Of a stretch of 64,000 nt of DNA, positions 58,708-64,000 are shown in pieces. The number at the start of each line of letters is the position of its first letter. Position 1 is the first letter of the stretch. Below the pieces are notes generated by a model. That model worked only from the letters and a program-made list of their open reading frames with translations, had not been told where the DNA came from and did no database searches. The position numbers and the translations under genes were made by a program. Source of the DNA: Macrophomina tecta (taxonomy: Eukaryota > Ascomycota > Dothideomycetes > Botryosphaeriales > Botryosphaeriaceae); contig JAKSGN010000041.1 of the NCBI GenBank assembly GCA_024180945.1, positions 3,100,001 through 3,164,000 of the forward strand. The letters run 5' to 3'.

Positions 58708-61700
58708 TATTAAAATAAGTAGTATAATGGCTTATTTAATAGTAAATAGAATAAAATTAGTATATCTAGTAGAGGGAGGCCGTACGGGCTTCTCTTATAT
58801 CTATTCTACCTACTAGGGTAAAACGGGTATATAACTTACTTACCTACTAAGATAGGTATGCAACGAGCATAAGATATAACTAAATCTAAAATACTACTAA
58901 ATTAAATATTCTAATACACCCCCTTTACGTACTGCCTATTTGGGGAGTAGGTGATAAAAAGAAAATAAGGGTAAAATAGATAACTAGATAAGTATTAAAC
59001 TCGTAGACTCGCTTAAAGTAGGCTAATTAATTTCTAAAATTAAAAGAAATAATAAAACGTATTCTCTATACTATAAGTAAGCGGTACTGCTTACTTATAG
59101 TATAGAGAATATATAAGTAATATAAGAATAATATATATAAGTACTAAAAGAGTTAGGGGAGACTTATATCTACTTAGATATAAGTCCTCTATTAGCTTAA
59201 GTAAGCTATAAGGGTTACGCCTTATTTTATAAAATAATATAAATACATGACTGCTAATTGTGGAGTAGGAAAAGTCTAATAGTCGTAATAAAATAAGCGT
59301 GCTTTTAGTGAGGTAGGGCTTTAGTAAGACCGTTTACTAATATTACTACTATAGGCATCTACTAAAAGTAAACGTTGTCTACTTAGGCTTCTTAGCGTAG
59401 CTAATAGTAGTAAATATCTATATAACGTAGTTTAGTATTAAGCTTTCTAATGCTTTCTTATATAAGCCGAAGCGTTTGCGTATTATCGCACTATATTTTA
59501 ATTTAGTGGCTTAGATCGAATTGCACTTCTCTAAAAAGGCGTTTTTACTAGAAGTATTACTTAGCGGCTTCTAATAAGGTAAGAAGCTCGGCTTCGGTGG
59601 TTAAAGTTATAATAGTAGGCTACTTAATAGCCTTCTAATTAATAGCTGCTTTAAATATGGTAATAATCGAGCCTTAGTGGCTACGGCGCGTATTCGGATT
59701 ATTAGTAAATACTGCATTACTACTAATAGTAAAGATATTATTTTCGTTCTTATAGTTGCCCTAAAAGAATAAGGCGAGCTTCTTAGTTTCTACTAAATAG
59801 CTAAGGAGTCTTTGGAAGAGCTTAAGGTAGCGAGGAGACGGATTAGTAAGGTAAGATAATAGTACGGAATAGGCGTACGTAATATCTACCCTAGTACTAG
59901 TAGCCGTAAATTGTGCTAAACTAATTTTACTTTAATAGAGGTAAATGTCTTATGTGCTTACGTACGTGCCTTAGTTCGCTTGAAGCACTTTATTTAAAAG
60001 AAGTGGTATTAAAGAAAAGTAATTTTTACTAATACCGTAGCGAGTAATAAGGCTAGAGATATATAATTTCTAGGAGAGCTATAAGAGCCTCTACTCTCGG
60101 TCCCTTATAATACGTAAGGCTAGGAACTATTATGCTTCTTCTAGAATTCTTATCTCGTAGCGTTTAAGTAGGTCTTTTTAAAAAGCGTTTATAAAAGGTT
60201 TATCTCGCTTATAATATGCTATAATAACGTTATCTATAAAGAAGAAGACGAATAGGCAATCGTTTAAGTATAGATAAGGGGTATTAGGTACTTAAGTTAA
60301 ACCGAGCTCTTTTAAGAATTTATAGAAGTATTATTACTAGAGAGCTAGTAACTTCTTAAGGCTATAAAGCGCTTAAAGTAAACGAAGGATTTGGTTTTAT
60401 TTAAGCTTTAGTCCTTCTAGAGGTCGATAGTATATCTTTTCCTTAAGTAGAACGTAAGGGAATACGTTTATAACGTCGTACTAGCGCATTTCTAAGTTAA
60501 AAGCGTAGATTATAGTAATTAGAGCTCGGAAAATCCGAAAGGTAAGGATAGCTATATAAGTATTCTACTAAGTAGCCTAAAGGTCTCCTCTTATATAGAT
60601 GCGTGCCTTAACCTTAGTAAGCTAGCTGTGTTTATTAAGCTTATACTTAAATACCTAGGTAAGTAGTATTACGTCTTTATTAAGGCTTTTCGCTTTACTA
60701 AGTACCGCTGTCTTCTATACCCCCTTATTCTAAAGTTTCTGGAGTTCTGTTTGGATTGCCTCTAGTAGGTGGGTTTTTATTAGGTGGTTAAAGATGTCCT
60801 TATAGAAACGAGGTTTAGGTAGTAGTTAATCTCGGTAAATATATAGTAGGTTTATAGGCGATGCTTGCGATTTTACTATAGTAGATTCCTGGAAAGATGC
60901 GAGAAAAGATGTAAATAGTATTTAGTAACTAAATATATTATTATAAATTAACGTAATATACGTATCTTTACGTAAGTTGCGAGTTCTTAATCCGTGGATA
61001 ATTAGGTTTAGATTAATATCCGCTGCGATATTACGTTCTCTTGGGGTACGGTTTCCTCTAGTAGCACCTAGATTAGGTGGATTCTCGTATTAGACTAGTA
61101 TAAGCTAGTCGAGTCCTCGTAATTATTAATTCTGTTAATCTTTACCCTCTAAGCCTTAAGAGGCTAAGCCTTAAGAGGCTTGTTATTAGACTAGAGTAGA
61201 TTAATCTAGTAATATATGATTTAAAGGATCTAGTGTTTATTTATTATAAATTAAGCCTGCTTATAGGCTACTTTTCGTATACTATTCGCGTGCTAGGCCT
61301 TTACTAGTTAATTCTAAAGGGCTTAGTAGATAATTTAGTTATACTCCTTATACTTAGGCATCTAGGTAGCTATCTTAAGTCTCTGGAGTTTCTTAAGTTA
61401 ATTAAATTAGAGCCGGTAATAGCTTATTACTAAGGTTAAAGAAGACCTTAGAATTCTAATTTAAGGGAATAATATCCTTCTTATAAAGCGTAATACGAGG
61501 AATAACTATCTCTTACTCTTAATTTTACTTTTATTACTATAGAGCGAGTATCTTTTCTAGATCCTCTAGAGAGAACTTACTAGATTTATTAAAGGTAACG
61601 TCTCTTAAGCGTACTACTTATTTCTTTAGAGGATACTAGATTTTATAGATATTAGTAGAGTTATATCTAACTAAATATTCGATAAGGATATGTTTATCTA

Positions 61701-64000
61701 GCTTATTACTACGTAGAATATTCTTTAGTAGTAAGTAGGCTTTATAGCTATAAACTCGAAGGTAAGCTACTTTTAGCTTCTTGCTATAAATACGCTTAAA
61801 TAGCGTTTTCTAATAGTAGCGCTTTATTAGAGTTCTATTGTGGATATAGACTACTGCCTTAATAATTTTAGGCTATAGGTGCTTAGGTAGGTTAGTACTA
61901 ACTCGTAATAATCTTACTTTAATAATAATTAAGTGCCCTAAACGCTCTAATACGCCGTTCTACTAAGGGGTATACGGAGCTAATACTTTATAGGTAACTC
62001 TCTACTACTTAAGCTACTACTTAAAGGCTTATATAAGCGATACTTCTCTATTTAATCTAAGAAAGGCTACTAATTTGCTAAATCTTATCTTAATTATTTG
62101 GATAATGTTAAGAAGGTACTAGGTATACTTATCCTTAGTTACGTGAGTAACCATAAAAGTGAATTTGGTGGAAGCGTATTTAAGATACGTAATCTATTAG
62201 TAGCCGTTGTTGGCTCGTGTTATATATATTAAGTTAAATAAGACTTAAAAGAATACTTCTTTTAATAATTTCTTTAGTTATATGGATCGAGAGATCTATT
62301 ATTATACCTTAGTACGTGCGTATATATTATAGTAATTAGGTAACTACTAATCGGTAATTATAGCTTCTTATACTACCTATAGTAAGGCTCGAATAGCTCT
62401 TTAGGCTATATATATAAAGATTTTATGCTATTGTATGGCTAGTAACGAGCGATTAGTAACGTTAGATACTATAGCTAGTAGATTATTTACTTCCTTATAT
62501 TCTATAAAGAAGTGGTTTTAGGCGAAGGTTAGATAGGCTATAATAAAGTCTTCTAAGTAGAGGTATATATATTCTATATTTAACTTAATTCCCTTTTCTC
62601 TTGCCTTAGTAATAGAGACGAGGTTTACTATAAATAAGAGTATGTAGGCTACGTCTATAAGCTTAATAGTACGTGGGCCCTTATGGTTAGTAGTATATAC
62701 TAGTGCCTTACTAAATGACTCGATCTTAACCGTAGAGTTTTCTAATATAATGTAGTTATCTAGCCCTGCGTTTCTTGTTTTGGTGTAGCGATTCTTTATA
62801 TATTAATTATAGATATGGTGTGTTGTGCTAGTATCGGTAATTTATAAGAGATTAAGCATTATAGGCCTTAAAATATATTATATATTAAATAATAAGGTAA
62901 CTATAGCTAGAAAGAATAATATTTTCTTATCTTTTTTACCTAGTTTTAGCTCTTATTTTTTTTAAGGAGTGTTGTCCTGCTTCTTCTAGCTTTGGCCGTG
63001 ATTTTGGCTATTTTTAAATTATTTAATAGAGTGTTTAACTCTTCTTTTAATCTGTAGATTCTTAAGTACCTTATTAACCTTGTTTTAAACCTTCTAGTTT
63101 AGTGTCTAATCTACTGGTCTAGCCTCTGGATTGTAATATTTATATTTATTATAGTAGTAATTTTCGCTATATAAGTAGGCGGGTAGCTTTCTTTTCTACT
63201 TCTTATTTCTTAGTAAAGTAGTGAAGGCTATTTTAGTAGTCTTTAGATTCTTAGCCGTATTTTAGCGTGAGTAGTTTCGGTAGTTAATAATTAGATTATA
63301 AAGCGACTTAGTAAGCTTATTATCCTAGAGCTTAATCTTATAGGCGGAGGCCTAGTGGGTATTAAGAGGGGTAAGCGCCTTAAGAAAGGCAACCTTACCT
63401 TAATTATCTATAATCTCTAGAAGTTTAAGCTTCTCTACCTTAAATAGAGTCTCTTTCTATTATAAAAGCTATTTATTAATATTTTAACTACTTAGAGGCT
63501 TCTTAAGCTAACAAAGCTTATTAACGATAAGTTCTTTTTAAGTCTTCTTTATTGGTTGGAGCCGCGCCTTAAGCGCTATAAGCTAAGAATAGGGGTGCGA
63601 ATCGCCCCTTAGCTTAGTTAGAAGTGGGAGTAGTAATAGGCTTACTAAGTCCTTAATAATTATTAAAAGATTATTAATCTTCTTTTTTAGCTTCTTATGC
63701 TTAACTAGGCTTCTCTCGTACGCCCTGATTTGTATTTTGTAGCGCTTCTAGGCTCATTGTTAATTTAGATTAGAGGCTAGTAGCTCTTAAACCTTAACTA
63801 GTTTAGTTAGTTGAGTAGGTTTCTTAGGCTTCGATGGGTTAATATAGTCGAATATCTCGTATTTCTTAGCTCATGATTAGATAATAAAGTACTATTTATC
63901 CTAATTATTAGCTGTCTTTAAGACAACGATAGGTTTAGAAGACGTTATAGCGTAGTATTACGTTGCGTCGTATTATATTGTGTGCTAAAGTAGGTATAGA
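58708..64000 (-). mobile_element. C2, second copy of the copia element C, cut by the window end
   Basis: Left (3') LTR at 58708-58916, offset 37514 from C1. From about 59011 to 61535 it appears identical to C1 (21497-24021), including both hairpins (59061-59110 and 59161-59186). Outside that tract the copies differ by many transitions. It lacks pogo-B: the TA target is single at 62694-62695. Protease, integrase, RT and RNase H remnants lie as in C1. The 5' LTR should begin near 66 kb, beyond the window. Confidence 0.85.

Noticed and set aside
1..64000. Host protein genes, rRNA or functional tRNA genes
   Set aside because: Every long open frame belongs to a transposable element, and I found no complete tRNA cloverleaf or rRNA-like stretch by eye.

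Overview
The window looks like one long transposon graveyard from a filamentous ascomycete (Pezizomycotina); I could not tie it to a species. I found no host gene. Most of it is AT-rich repeat with the mark of repeat-induced point mutation (RIP): CA/TG dinucleotides are nearly gone while CG survives (3 CA/TG against 12 CG in the first 300 bases), and reading frames are full of TAG/TAA at former Gln and Trp codons. The fungal evidence is RIP, Fot1/pogo-type transposons, chromodomain Ty3/gypsy elements, Ty1/copia elements and an hAT element with a short spliceosomal intron.

Layout, left to right. 1-1033: decayed copia reverse transcriptase on the minus strand. 1034-13492: a gypsy element (G2b), split by a second gypsy chromovirus (G3, 2835-11863) that itself holds a Fot1/pogo-like element (pogo-A1, 8127-9979). 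13493-21193: the left half of another gypsy element (G2a), with an identical pogo-A2 at 16219-18071. 21194-28820: a copia element (C1, minus strand) with an intact pogo-B1 at 25182-27031. 28826-29188: the right half of one LTR. 29189-46330: one LTR (LTR2) split by gypsy G1 (29754-38094, minus strand) and by a young, un-RIPed copia element (38211-46276), which is itself interrupted by an hAT element (42050-44773). 46331-47369: unassigned RIPed sequence. 47370-49219: intact pogo-B2. 49222-56709: a minus-strand copy of G3 (G3'). 56710-58707: the 3' end of a G1-type element (X). 58708-64000: a second copy of C (C2), cut by the window end.

The young layer (pogo-B1/B2, the copia element, the hAT element) has normal base composition. 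Only pogo-B has an uninterrupted transposase gene. The old layer is inactivated, but its structure is readable: LTR lengths match to the base, target-site duplications can be found, and empty sites in sister copies prove several insertions.

The most interesting observation is that both chromovirus families carry an extra gene on the strand opposite to gag-pol, between the chromodomain and the 3' LTR. In G1 it is a 247-codon frame starting in a good initiation context. In G3/G3' it holds a conserved 89-bp spliceosomal intron, which only makes sense if that strand is transcribed and spliced. A second theme is rearrangement: the flanks of C1 and C2 look exchanged, next to an identical 2.5-kb tract, and pogo-B2 has unrelated flanks.
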